59,497 nt of DNA from an uncultured Bacteroidales bacterium (GTDB lineage: Bacteria > Bacteroidota > Bacteroidia > Bacteroidales > Paludibacteraceae). Made by a program: the position numbers and the translations under genes. Position 1 is the first letter of the stretch, and each line of letters starts with the position of its first letter. Where the stretch lies: the NCBI GenBank assembly GCA_902798385.1, contig CADBWK010000011.1:1-59497 (forward strand). The letters run 5' to 3'. The notes beneath the pieces were generated by a model that was given only the letters and a program-made list of their open reading frames with translations, did not search any database and was not told the DNA's origin. Positions 44,220 to 53,102 of the stretch are shown one piece after another.

Positions 44220-47200
44220 ACACATAGAAGGAGCCATGCGGCGTCACGGACTCGTAATGGCGTTGTTCTTGGGCCTGATGGCCTTCGGTATTTGGTCGTT
44301 GCCGCAGATGAACAAGGATGAGTTCCCGCAGTTCACCATCCGGCAGGGACTCGTCGTAGCCGTTTATCCGGGTGCTACCGCCGAAGAGGTGGAGCAGCAG
44401 GTGACGATGCCCTTGGAGGACTATATCAACTCCTTCGAGGATGTCGATAAGGGGCTGACCTACAGCATCAGCGAGGATGGCATCGTTTATGTCTATGTGA
44501 TGCTGCGTATGGCGGTGAGTGACAACCAAGAGGCGTGGAATAAGATACGTGCCGGTTTGCCCTTGTTGCAGAAGACCCAACTGCCTTCCGGCGTTCTCCA
44601 GACGCTGCTGATCGATGATTTCGGAAACACCTCTTCCTTGCTGATCGCCGTGGAGAGTGATCAACGCAGCCCTCGTGAGCTGGAGCAGTACGCTAAGCAG
44701 GTATGCTCGCATCTGCGTACGATCCCCGAAATGGGCAAACTGCGTATCATGGGTCAGCAGACCGAAGAGATAGCCGTTACCATCGATACCGAGCGTCTCT
44801 CGCGATACGGTATTAACCCCTCTGTCCTCCAAGCCCAAATGGCGCTGCAAGGACTGCGAACGATAGGTGGAGAGAGCGATGCCAATGGTTTGTTGCAAGT
44901 CGTTATCCCGTATCAGAGCGAGTACGAACTGCAGGAACAGATCATCTGGTCGGATCCCGTCACCGGGGCTGTCATTCGGCTCAAGGATATAGCCACGGTC
45001 GAGCGCCGTTACCAGGCGCCCAAACAATACGTGGACTTCAACGGTGCGTCCTGTCTTATCCTCAATCTGGAAATGGTGCCGGGACATAACATCGTGGCGT
45101 TCGGTAACGAGGTGGATAAGCAGTTAGCCGCTGCTGCGGCACTCCTGCCGCCGGATATCAAGTTCCATCGTATCACCGACCAACCGAAGGTAGTCAACGA
45201 CTCCGTGCTCTCTTTCCTGCGCGATATCGTAATCTCCATCCTCGTCGTCATTGCCGTGATGTTGATGCTCTTCCCGCTGCGTACAGCCCTCGTGGCGGCA
45301 ACGGGACTACCGGTCTGCACAGCGATCTGTATCGGACTGATGTACGTCACGGGTATCGAACTGAATACCGTCACGCTGGCGGCCCTCATCTTCGTGCTCG
45401 GTATGATCGTCGATGACTCGGTCATTGTCATTGACGGTTACACCAATTATCTGGATCGCCATCATTCGCGTTGGTACGCAGCCAATGTCAGCACGTCTCT
45501 GCTTTTCGTGCCGATGTCGCTCGCGACGATGGCGATATGTGGTATGTTCTTCCCTATGACCCGTATTATCACCGGTCCTCTGGGTGAGTTTGTCCAACTC
45601 TTCCCATGGGCGGTTCTTTTTGCACTCGTGGCGAGTATCTTCTATGCTACGTGGGTAACGCCCTTCCTCTCCTTCCGGTTCATTCGCATTCGCAAACCCG
45701 AAGAAATGAATAAGGTGGAGCGCATCCAGACGAAGTTCTTTACCTGGTTGCAAAATACATACAAACGCGGATTGACAGCTTGTTTTGACCATCCTATTAT
45801 TGCATGGACGCTCTTAGGCGGCGCAACCCTGTTGGGTGTCGTGCTGCTCTTCCAATGCAACCTGCAACTGCTGCCGAAAGCCGAACGTGAGTTCTTTGCC
45901 GTAGAGATACACCTGCGCGACGGAGCGTCCCTCGAAGAGAGCGCCTCGGTGGCGGACAGCCTCGCGCGTATGTTACGCGCCGATGAACGGGTAGTGAGCG
46001 TAACGGCATTTATCGGGCAGTCCAGTCCGCGTTTCCATGCTACCTATACCCCGCAGACGCCGGCAACGAACTATGCGCAACTGGTCGTTAATACCAAATC
46101 CTCGAACGCTACCACGCAGGTACTCAAGGATTATAGCACGCGCTATGAGAACTATTTCCCGAACGCCTATGCGCGGTTCAAACAACTGGATTATCAGTCC
46201 TGTAAGAACCCGCTCGAGGTGCGCGTCAAAGGGGAGGACTGGAGCGTGATGGCGACGATAGCGGATTCCATTTTCCGCTATATGGTGACGAAGCCGGAAC
46301 TGCAAGGCGTTCACTGCGACTACAATAACATGGCTCCCTCTACGCGTCTGGTGCTCAAAGCCGATGAGGCAACACGACTCGGCATTACGCAGACCATGCT
46401 CTCGCTCTACTTGCGCGAGGCTACGCAGGGAGCTACCCTCACCACACTCTACGAAGGTTCGTACGCTGTGCCGGTAGTCGTTTATACGGCAGGTGCCAAT
46501 GCGCTCCAAGCCGACGAACTCGGGGCTATCCAAGTGCCGACGGCCATCCCGGGCGTATGGGTGCCGCTACGACAAGTGGCGTCTATCGAACCAGACTGGC
46601 ATCATACGAATCTGGAGCGCCGGAACGCTGTGCGTACCATAACGGTAGGAGCCGATATCAAAGGTTCGGTCAGTCAGGTCGATGCGGAGCGCAAAGTGAA
46701 AAAGTGGATTGACAACAACCTCACAGACCTGCCGGAAGGGGTCGAGATAACATACGGCGGCTTGACGGAGATCAACAACCTCATCGTGCCGCAGATCCTA
46801 TGGTCCATCGTGGCAGCCTTGGCTGTCATGCTGGTGCTGCTGCTCTATCACTTCGGTAAGATAGGTCTCGCCTTCCTCACGCTGAGTAGTGCCATCCTCT
46901 GCCTCTTTGGCTCCATGCTCGGCCTGTGGATCTTTGGACTCGACATATCCATCACGGCGGTGCTCGGAGTCGTCAGTCTGATCGGTATCATCGTGCGCAA
47001 CGCTATCATGATGTACGAATATGCGGAGGCGGCACGCAAATACAAGCACCTCACGTACCGTGAGGCAGCCTACCAAGCCGGTCTGAGACGTATGCGACCG
47101 GTATTCCTCACTTCGGCTACCACTGCCCTCGGTGTGCTGCCGATGATCATTGCCGCTACCAGCCTGTGGATGCCTATGGGTGTCGTCATCTGTTTCGGAA

Positions 47201-47277
47201 CACTCTTCACCCTGCCGCTGACAGTGACAGTCCTGCCGGTGGTGTATTGGAAAGTGTATGCGCATCATGATCTTTGA
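44206..47277 (+). CDS. RND family efflux pump, inner-membrane component (AcrB/HAE1-like)
   Basis: A 1023-residue proton-driven exporter with twelve membrane helices and two large periplasmic loops. Landmarks: LPQMNKDEFPQFTI after helix 1, YPGATAEEVEQQVTMPLEDYI, the helix-4 motif VLGMIVDDSVIVIDGY (Asp pair for proton relay), and SLIGIIVRNAIMMYEYAEAA in the second half. The TTG at 44206 is within the adaptor's end; ATG 44236 (MRRHGLVMALF) is the alternative start and would still keep helix 1. It works with the adaptor upstream. Confidence 0.92.
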   Translation: MKTSKHIEGAMRRHGLVMALFLGLMAFGIWSLPQMNKDEFPQFTIRQGLVVAVYPGATAEEVEQQVTMPLEDYINSFEDVDKGLTYSISEDGIVYVYVMLRMAVSDNQEAWNKIRAGLPLLQKTQLPSGVLQTLLIDDFGNTSSLLIAVESDQRSPRELEQYAKQVCSHLRTIPEMGKLRIMGQQTEEIAVTIDTERLSRYGINPSVLQAQMALQGLRTIGGESDANGLLQVVIPYQSEYELQEQIIWSDPVTGAVIRLKDIATVERRYQAPKQYVDFNGASCLILNLEMVPGHNIVAFGNEVDKQLAAAAALLPPDIKFHRITDQPKVVNDSVLSFLRDIVISILVVIAVMLMLFPLRTALVAATGLPVCTAICIGLMYVTGIELNTVTLAALIFVLGMIVDDSVIVIDGYTNYLDRHHSRWYAANVSTSLLFVPMSLATMAICGMFFPMTRIITGPLGEFVQLFPWAVLFALVASIFYATWVTPFLSFRFIRIRKPEEMNKVERIQTKFFTWLQNTYKRGLTACFDHPIIAWTLLGGATLLGVVLLFQCNLQLLPKAEREFFAVEIHLRDGASLEESASVADSLARMLRADERVVSVTAFIGQSSPRFHATYTPQTPATNYAQLVVNTKSSNATTQVLKDYSTRYENYFPNAYARFKQLDYQSCKNPLEVRVKGEDWSVMATIADSIFRYMVTKPELQGVHCDYNNMAPSTRLVLKADEATRLGITQTMLSLYLREATQGATLTTLYEGSYAVPVVVYTAGANALQADELGAIQVPTAIPGVWVPLRQVASIEPDWHHTNLERRNAVRTITVGADIKGSVSQVDAERKVKKWIDNNLTDLPEGVEITYGGLTEINNLIVPQILWSIVAALAVMLVLLLYHFGKIGLAFLTLSSAILCLFGSMLGLWIFGLDISITAVLGVVSLIGIIVRNAIMMYEYAEAARKYKHLTYREAAYQAGLRRMRPVFLTSATTALGVLPMIIAATSLWMPMGVVICFGTLFTLPLTVTVLPVVYWKVYAHHDL

Positions 47278-47848
47278 TCATATGGATCAGTGTACGGAGG
47301 CCGAAGTGCAACGCATGCTTCCGCTTGTCTCCGCGCAGCGGCGCGAACAAGCACTGAAGTACAAACATACTTTCGGGCAGTTCTGCTGTTTGAAAAGTTG
47401 GTTAATGTTGGAGCAGGAAATGAAATCTTTCAACTTTCCACTTTCCACTTTCAACTACGATAAGTATGGTAAGCCATACGTCGTAAATGGTCCTTACTTC
47501 TCGATCTCGCATTGCAAGGAAGGTATCGCCGTAGCCATTGATGACCAACCGATAGGCATCGATATCGAAGCCATTCGCCATGCCGATGAAGACCTGATAG
47601 AACGTACGATGAACGAAAAAGAACAATTACAAATTACCAATCACCAATTACCAATCGAAAGCGCTCGCGCTTTCACCCGCCTCTGGACGCAAAAAGAAGC
47701 CATTGTTAAAGCCCAAGGAGTAGGGATCAGGTCTTTTGAACAACTCCAATCGATACTCGACAATCGAACATCGAACATCGAGACCGTTGAAAAAGAGAAA
47801 TATATTTATTCAATAGCATATGGAAAATTACATTGTATCGGCGCGTAA
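47258..47848 (+). CDS. 4'-phosphopantetheinyl transferase superfamily protein (Sfp-type)
   Basis: Transfers phosphopantetheine from CoA to carrier proteins. The 196 residues have the two family motifs, IGIDIEAIRHAD near 104-115 (magnesium-binding Asp) and FTRLWTQKEAIVKAQGVGI near 143-161 (WxxKEA). The gene carries three separate 7-bp arrays: FNFPLSTFNYD (about 58-68), QLQITNHQLPIES (about 122-134, between the motifs) and NRTSNIET near the C-terminus. It overlaps the RND pump gene by 20 bases and dnaX by 29. Confidence 0.9.
   Translation: MRIMIFDHMDQCTEAEVQRMLPLVSAQRREQALKYKHTFGQFCCLKSWLMLEQEMKSFNFPLSTFNYDKYGKPYVVNGPYFSISHCKEGIAVAIDDQPIGIDIEAIRHADEDLIERTMNEKEQLQITNHQLPIESARAFTRLWTQKEAIVKAQGVGIRSFEQLQSILDNRTSNIETVEKEKYIYSIAYGKLHCIGA
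47433..47453 (+). repeat. Heptamer array 1 inside the PPTase gene (3 units)
   Basis: ACTTTCC, ACTTTCC, ACTTTCA, preceded by a related 8-base unit ATCTTTCA. Confidence 0.75.
47624..47658 (+). repeat. Heptamer array 2 inside the PPTase gene (5 units)
   Basis: CAATTAC, AAATTAC, CAATCAC, CAATTAC, CAATCGA in exact register, translated as QLQITNHQLPIE. Confidence 0.85.
47763..47783 (+). repeat. Heptamer array 3 inside the PPTase gene (3 units)
   Basis: ATCGAAC, ATCGAAC, ATCGAGA, translated as NRTSNIE. Confidence 0.75.
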
Positions 47849-49511
47849 GTACCGTCCGCAGACCTTTGAGTCAGTGGTCGGGCAACAAGCGCTCACGCAG
47901 ACGCTGCAGAACGCCATCCGGCAGAACCGTTTGGCGCATGCCTACTTATTCTGTGGCCCGCGTGGAGTAGGTAAGACGACCTGCGCACGTATCTTCGCCA
48001 AGACCATTAACTGCCTTAACCCGCAGAACGGTTTTGACGCATGTAACGAGTGCGAGTCGTGTAAAGCCTTCAATGAGCAGCGATCGTTTAACATCCACGA
48101 ACTCGATGCGGCATCTAACAACTCCGTGGAGGACATCAAGTCCATCCTCGATCAGGTGCGCATCCCGCCGCAGATCGGTAAGTACTCTGTCTATATCATC
48201 GATGAGGTACATATGCTCTCTACCCAGGCTTTCAATGCCCTGCTCAAGACACTCGAGGAACCGCCCGCATATGCCATCTTCATCCTCGCTACCACGGAGA
48301 AGCATAAGGTCATACCTACCATCCTCAGCCGTTGCCAGGTCTATGACTTCAACCGCATCACGGTGCAGGACACCGTGGCGCACCTGCAGTCGATTGCAGC
48401 CAAAGAAGGCATTACCGTCAGCGAAGAGGCACTCAACGTGGTGGCGCAGAAAGCCGATGGTGGACTGCGTGACGCCCTGTCGATCTTCGACCAACTCGTC
48501 GCTTTCTGTGGTAACACGATTACCTACGAGCAGACGATTGCCGTGCTCAACGTCCTCAATTCGGATTATTACTTCTCATTGGTGGAGAACGCCTTGCGAC
48601 ATGATGTAACGGCAGCATTACTGCTCTTCAACGACGTCCTCAATCATGGCTTCGATGCCGGACATTTCATCACAGGACTGGCGCAGCACCTGCGCGATGT
48701 ACTCGTCTCCAAAGATCCGCAGACCCTGCCGCTGCTCGAGACTTCCGATGCGATCCGCAAACGTTATGCCGAGCAAGCCCAGCACTGCGCTCCGATCTGG
48801 ATCTTCCAGGCACTCGATATCCTCAATACCTGCGATATCAACTACCGCACGGCGCGTAACAAACGCCTCACGGTGGAGTTAGCTCTCGTCAAACTGACCC
48901 AACTCGGCATCCCGCAGAATGTTCCTACACAGGCTCCATCGGAGCCTACTAAACCGGTGCAGCCGAATAAACTTTCTACACCGGTTGCGCAACAACCGTC
49001 TACACCTCCTAAACAGGCGCAGCCTACTACACCGGCGCAGCCGTCTGCACCCAAAATACCTAGTATCAGTTTGGGATTAGGCAAAAAGAAAGAAGAAATC
49101 ACCAATCACCAATCACAAATCACAAATACTCCTCCTCAGGAGGAGTCCTCCCGCCCTTTTACGGCTGACCAACTCAGAGACGCGTGGGTTGGTCTGGCTG
49201 CTACCCATACAGAACAATTGCGTCTCAAACAGTTGATGGAGACTTACATGCCGCAACTGATCGAAGAGCATATAGCTCAGATTCAAATGCCGAACCCCTG
49301 GCAGATGAAAGAACTGCAAAAAGCCATGCCGGCTCTCCTGCGCCAACTGCGCACCGCTTTGCATAACTCCGATCTGCAGATCAACGTCGTTCAGGAGGAG
49401 TATAGTCAAGAACAAATGGCTTTTACTGCCGAAGAGAAATATGCGCTCATGGCAGAGCAAAACCCCGCTTTGGCGCAACTCAAAGAAACACTCGACTTAC
49501 AGATTGACTGA
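47820..49511 (+). CDS. dnaX: DNA polymerase III subunit gamma/tau
   Basis: Clamp-loader ATPase. The 563 residues start YIVSARKYRPQTFESVVGQ, with Walker A GPRGVGKTTCARIFAK near 43-58, a four-cysteine zinc site (CLNPQNGFDACNECESC), DEVHMLSTQAFNALLKTLEEPP, and sensor 1 ATTEKHKVIPTILSRCQVYDF. A Pro/Gln/Thr-rich linker spans about 365-445 and includes EEITNHQSQITNTPP from a heptamer array, before a C-terminal tau-like domain. No obvious programmed frameshift signal was seen. It overlaps the genes on both sides. Confidence 0.95.
   Translation: MENYIVSARKYRPQTFESVVGQQALTQTLQNAIRQNRLAHAYLFCGPRGVGKTTCARIFAKTINCLNPQNGFDACNECESCKAFNEQRSFNIHELDAASNNSVEDIKSILDQVRIPPQIGKYSVYIIDEVHMLSTQAFNALLKTLEEPPAYAIFILATTEKHKVIPTILSRCQVYDFNRITVQDTVAHLQSIAAKEGITVSEEALNVVAQKADGGLRDALSIFDQLVAFCGNTITYEQTIAVLNVLNSDYYFSLVENALRHDVTAALLLFNDVLNHGFDAGHFITGLAQHLRDVLVSKDPQTLPLLETSDAIRKRYAEQAQHCAPIWIFQALDILNTCDINYRTARNKRLTVELALVKLTQLGIPQNVPTQAPSEPTKPVQPNKLSTPVAQQPSTPPKQAQPTTPAQPSAPKIPSISLGLGKKKEEITNHQSQITNTPPQEESSRPFTADQLRDAWVGLAATHTEQLRLKQLMETYMPQLIEEHIAQIQMPNPWQMKELQKAMPALLRQLRTALHNSDLQINVVQEEYSQEQMAFTAEEKYALMAEQNPALAQLKETLDLQID
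49096..49130 (+). repeat. Heptamer array inside dnaX (5 units)
   Basis: AAATCAC, CAATCAC, CAATCAC, AAATCAC, AAATACT, translated as EITNHQSQITNT in the linker before the tau domain. Confidence 0.85.
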
Positions 49512-51198
49512 CCTGCTCAAATATCTGCCGACAACCAAGAAGGAAACAGATCTGCGCGGCTGGGATGAAGTGGACATCGTCTTCTTCACTGGCGACGCGT
49601 ATATCGACCATCCTTCGTTTGGCGCAGCCGTCTTGGGACGTGTCCTCGAGGCTGCCGGCTATCGTGTGGCGATAGTGCCGCAACCCGACTGGCACGGCGA
49701 CTTCCGGGACTTCAAGAAGTTCGGTCGCCCGCGTCTCTATTTCGCTGTATCAGCCGGCAGTATGGACTCGATGGTCAATCATTACACCGCCGCCAAACGA
49801 CGTCGTTCGGACGATGCCTACACCCCCGACGGACGTGCCGGCATGCGACCCGACTATTGCACCATCACCTACTGCCGTATCCTTAAGCAACTATACCCCG
49901 ATGTACCCGTCGTCATTGGCGGTATCGAGGCGTCCATGCGACGGCTCACTCATTACGATTATTGGCAGGACAAACTCATGCCCTCCATCCTCGTGGACTC
50001 CGGCGCAGACATCCTCGTCTACGGCATGGGCGAACAAGCCATGACCGAGATCGCCAATCAAATCAAAAATCAAAAATCAAAAATCAAAAATATTCCTCAG
50101 ACGGCCTATCTCACTTCCGACAAAAGTGAGATACCGGCTGACGCAATCATCCTCGCTTCCCACGAAGAAGCCCTGCGCGACAAACGCAAGCATGCAGAGA
50201 ATTTCCGCCTCATGGAGATAGAGTCCAATAAGATCCATCAGACCACGCTCGTGCAGCCGGTCGGCAAACAATGGGTGGTCGTCAATCCGTCCTATCCGCC
50301 GATCACGACCGAGCAACTCGATGCCATCTATGACCTGCCGTACACCTATACGCCGCACCCCAAATACAAGGGTAAGCGGATCCCCGCCTACGACATGATC
50401 AAATGGTCCGTCTGCATGCACCGCGGCTGTTTCGGCGGGTGCTCGTTCTGCACGATCTCAGCCCACCAGGGCAAACAGATTGTCTCGCGATCCAAAGCGT
50501 CCATACTGCGGCAGATAGAAAAACTGAGCAAGTTACCCGACTGGCATGGTATCATATCCGATCTCGGCGGACCCTCGGCAAATATGTATCAGATGCATGG
50601 AAAAGACATGTCCCTCTGCGAGAAATGTGCGCGGCCGTCCTGTCTCCAACCCGCTATATGCAAGAACCTCAATCGGGATTTTGCCCCGCTCATCGATATC
50701 TACCGCACCGTGGACAAACTGCCGTACGTCAAGCATGCCTTCGTCGGTTCGGGTATCCGCTATGACCTGATGAGCGAAGACTATGCGCGCCAACTCATCA
50801 CGCGCCATGTGTCCGGACGACTCAAGGTCGCGCCCGAGCATAGCTCTGACCCCGTGCTGCATATCATGCGCAAACCCAATTGGTCGAACTACCTCGAGTT
50901 CCGCAAACTCTTCTTGCGTATCAATGAAGAGGCGGGGCTCCACCAACAGCTCATACCCTATTTCATCTCGTCCCATCCGGGCTGCACCAAGCGCGACATG
51001 GCGCATTTGGCGGAAGAGACGAAAAAAATGCATTATCGCCCGGAGCAGGTACAGGACTTCACGCCGACGCCCATGACGCTCTCGACAACGATGTTCTACA
51101 CCGGCATCAACCCCTATACGCGCGAACCCATTTATGTCGCGCGTACACCCGAAGAGAAAAAACAACAAAATCAATATTTTTTCTGGTATAAGAAATGA
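49504..51198 (+). CDS. ygiQ: YgiQ family radical SAM protein
   Basis: A radical SAM enzyme of unknown substrate. The TTG at 49504, overlapping the dnaX stop, gives LTDLLKYLPTTKKETDLRGW, the usual N-terminus. The frame is open to an ATG at 49441, but that extension lies wholly inside dnaX. The N-terminal domain has VFFTGDAYIDHPSFGAAVLGR; the [4Fe-4S] cluster motif is CxxxCxxC in MHRGCFGGCSFCTISAHQG near 305; PEHSSDPVL follows. QIKNQKSKIKNIPQ near 188-201 derives from a heptamer array. About 564 residues. Confidence 0.9.
   Translation: MTDLLKYLPTTKKETDLRGWDEVDIVFFTGDAYIDHPSFGAAVLGRVLEAAGYRVAIVPQPDWHGDFRDFKKFGRPRLYFAVSAGSMDSMVNHYTAAKRRRSDDAYTPDGRAGMRPDYCTITYCRILKQLYPDVPVVIGGIEASMRRLTHYDYWQDKLMPSILVDSGADILVYGMGEQAMTEIANQIKNQKSKIKNIPQTAYLTSDKSEIPADAIILASHEEALRDKRKHAENFRLMEIESNKIHQTTLVQPVGKQWVVVNPSYPPITTEQLDAIYDLPYTYTPHPKYKGKRIPAYDMIKWSVCMHRGCFGGCSFCTISAHQGKQIVSRSKASILRQIEKLSKLPDWHGIISDLGGPSANMYQMHGKDMSLCEKCARPSCLQPAICKNLNRDFAPLIDIYRTVDKLPYVKHAFVGSGIRYDLMSEDYARQLITRHVSGRLKVAPEHSSDPVLHIMRKPNWSNYLEFRKLFLRINEEAGLHQQLIPYFISSHPGCTKRDMAHLAEETKKMHYRPEQVQDFTPTPMTLSTTMFYTGINPYTREPIYVARTPEEKKQQNQYFFWYKK
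50062..50089 (+). repeat. Heptamer array inside ygiQ (4 units)
   Basis: Four perfect ATCAAAA units, translated as IKNQKSKIKN. Confidence 0.85.
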
Positions 51199-52160
51199 GT
51201 AAAAAGTATCGAATTAACCCGGAAACGCTCCAACTGGAGCGTATAGAGCACGGCCTGCGTTATTGGCTGCGTCGCTCAGGTGGATATATCATAGGAGGTA
51301 TCTGTTTGGGAGTTATCTTCTTCTATACCTTCTTGTATTTCTTCCCCTCCCCGCGCGAGGCCTCGCTCATGCAGTATAACCGTAACCTCACGGCCGAAAT
51401 GGAAGTGCTGGAGGCGCAGGTGGACCAGATGCAGATCATCATGGCCGATCTCTCGCAGCGTGACGATAACCTCTATCGCGCGATGTTAGGGGCCGAACCT
51501 ATTCCGCTGGCGGCGCGCATGGGGGCTACGCAGCAGATCTCTTACTACGACTCGCTCGCACGCATGACCAACACCCAACTCGCGGCGGATCTGCATCGTA
51601 AGGTCGATATCCTCGAGAAAGAACTCTACGTCCAGGCGCGCTCCTATGATGAGATACTCGAGCTGGCGCGCAACCAAGAGGTGCGCATGGAGAATATCCC
51701 TGCCATTCAGCCGGTCCTCAACAAGGACCTCAAGCGCATGGCGTCCGGATACGGATGGCGTATAGACCCCGTCTATCATATCCGTCGCTTCCACGAAGGC
51801 ATGGACTTCACCGCGCCGATCGGAACGGATATATACGCTACCGGAAATGGTACTATTGTTTATTCAGGTTGGAGACAAGGATACGGAGAAACGGTGGAAG
51901 TGGATCATGGCTTCGGTTATGCAACCCGCTATGCGCACTGTTCCAAGCGACTCGTCAGAGTAGGGCAGAAAGTAAAACGCGGCGATGTCATCGCTAAGGT
52001 CGGTAATACCGGTAAATCAACCGGTCCACACCTCCATTATGAGGTCCATTACCAAGGCCGACCTATCGACCCGCGTAACTATTATTTCTATGACCTGAGT
52101 CCGGAAGATTACGACAAGATGGTCCGCCTCTCATCGAACATGGGAAATATGATGGATTAA
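51195..52160 (+). CDS. M23 family metallopeptidase
   Basis: A 321-residue membrane-anchored peptidoglycan endopeptidase or LytM-type activator. One membrane helix is near 31-52 (YIIGGICLGVIFFYTFLYFF), followed by a coiled coil (about 60-150) and the M23 domain (about 190-285). Zinc-binding residues are intact: FHEGMDF (HxxxD) and HLHYEV (HxH), plus YAHCSK. Intact ligands argue for a catalytic enzyme. It overlaps ygiQ by 4 bases. Confidence 0.93.
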   Translation: MSKKYRINPETLQLERIEHGLRYWLRRSGGYIIGGICLGVIFFYTFLYFFPSPREASLMQYNRNLTAEMEVLEAQVDQMQIIMADLSQRDDNLYRAMLGAEPIPLAARMGATQQISYYDSLARMTNTQLAADLHRKVDILEKELYVQARSYDEILELARNQEVRMENIPAIQPVLNKDLKRMASGYGWRIDPVYHIRRFHEGMDFTAPIGTDIYATGNGTIVYSGWRQGYGETVEVDHGFGYATRYAHCSKRLVRVGQKVKRGDVIAKVGNTGKSTGPHLHYEVHYQGRPIDPRNYYFYDLSPEDYDKMVRLSSNMGNMMD

Positions 52161-52190
52161 CCATCTAAACTTTATAAACTCTTTATAAAC

Positions 52191-52252
52191 GTTTTTCAAA
52201 GAAAAACAATTTAACCTAAACGGGAAATCCTTTCAAGGGCTTTCTCGTTTAG
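52191..52252. terminator. Inverted repeats between the M23 and Crp genes
   Basis: GTTTTTC-AAA-GAAAAAC (52191-52207) lies between the converging genes. CTAAACGGGAAA (52216-52227) and TTTCTCGTTTAG (52241-52252), with one mismatch, form a stem inside the 3' end of the crp gene. Termination function is probable but not proven. Confidence 0.45.
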
Positions 52253-52909
52253 TATCTTGACGTGCCTTCCGTCTATCCCTACGATCCCTTCTTGCGCGAA
52301 CTGACTCAGCGTGCGGATGGCATTGCTCGTCGTCATGTTGCTCATGTTCGCCAAATCCTCACGCGGCAATAACATCGCTAAGGTCTGGCCATCCTCTTCA
52401 TAACCGTAGTTCTTAAGCAACAGCAGCAGACTCTCTGCCAAACGACCACGGATATGCTTCTGCGTCAGGTTCACCGTCTGTATCTCCGAGAACGCCAAAT
52501 CCTTCGCCATCATCAGCATCACTTCATAGCAGAACTTACCGTTCTCACGGATCAACTCATTGAAAAACTCCCGGTTCAGACGATACACCATGCAGGCTTC
52601 AAACGCACTTGCGCTCGAGTTATACGGCTCATTCACCGTACACGCACGATAACCGAAAATATCATAAGGCTTGAGCAAACGGATGATCTGCAGACGTTGA
52701 CCGATACCCTCCTTGTAGATACGAACCTTACCCTTCAGCAGCATCCATACATACTGCGACTCATCGCCGTCATTATGGATGATCTCATTCTTCTCGTAGC
52801 GTACTATCTCTACTTGTTCCGCTACGCGGACACGCTCCTCTTCCGTCAACGTCGCCCAGATAGGACTCAACTCCCACATCGGCGCGTATTGCTCTTCTTT
52901 TAACCTCAT
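52211..52909 (-). CDS. Crp/Fnr family transcriptional regulator
   Basis: A 232-residue regulator. The cyclic-nucleotide-binding fold is at about 20-130 (EIIHNDGDESQYVWMLLKGKVRIYKEG, FGYRACTVNEPYNSSASAFEACMVYRL) and a Crp-type winged helix at about 150-225 (LPREDLANMSNMTTSNAIRTLSQFAQEGIVGIDGRHVKIL). The N-terminal domain lacks the cysteines of oxygen-sensing Fnr. The frame is open to 52966, but the promoter at 52936-52966 overlaps that start; the ATG at 52909 leaves a leader of about 20 nt. Confidence 0.9.
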   Translation of the reverse strand: MRLKEEQYAPMWELSPIWATLTEEERVRVAEQVEIVRYEKNEIIHNDGDESQYVWMLLKGKVRIYKEGIGQRLQIIRLLKPYDIFGYRACTVNEPYNSSASAFEACMVYRLNREFFNELIRENGKFCYEVMLMMAKDLAFSEIQTVNLTQKHIRGRLAESLLLLLKNYGYEEDGQTLAMLLPREDLANMSNMTTSNAIRTLSQFAQEGIVGIDGRHVKILNEKALERISRLG

Positions 52910-52935
52910 GCGCAGACTAATACTGAAATTCTGTG

Positions 52936-52966
52936 CAAATATACAACATTTCTCACATATATGCAA
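52936..52966 (-). promoter_or_regulatory. Promoter of the Crp/Fnr gene
   Basis: On the minus strand TTGCATATATG starts at 52966 and TATATTTG lies at 52943-52936, 23 bases apart. Confidence 0.75.
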
Positions 52967-53037
52967 ATAAATTTATGTTTTTTAGCATATTTTCACCATT
53001 TTCCCATCATTCGTTCTCTTTTTTTTTGTCCAAAGAT

Positions 53038-53068
53038 TTGCATATGTCCCAAAAATGTCGTATCTTTG
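53038..53068 (+). promoter_or_regulatory. Promoter of comM
   Basis: TTGCATATGTC starts at 53038 and TATCTTTG lies at 53061-53068, 23 bases apart. The box GTCGTATCTTTGCAC (53057-53071) recurs exactly in the promoter of the integrase gene. Confidence 0.75.
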
Positions 53069-53102
53069 CACCGGTTTAGTATCACATAATTATCGCACAT
53101 TT

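Noticed and set aside
52166-52191. Repeat TTTATAAAC(T/G) after the M23 gene
   Set aside because: Two copies at an 11-bp period only; not part of the 7-bp class and too short to interpret.
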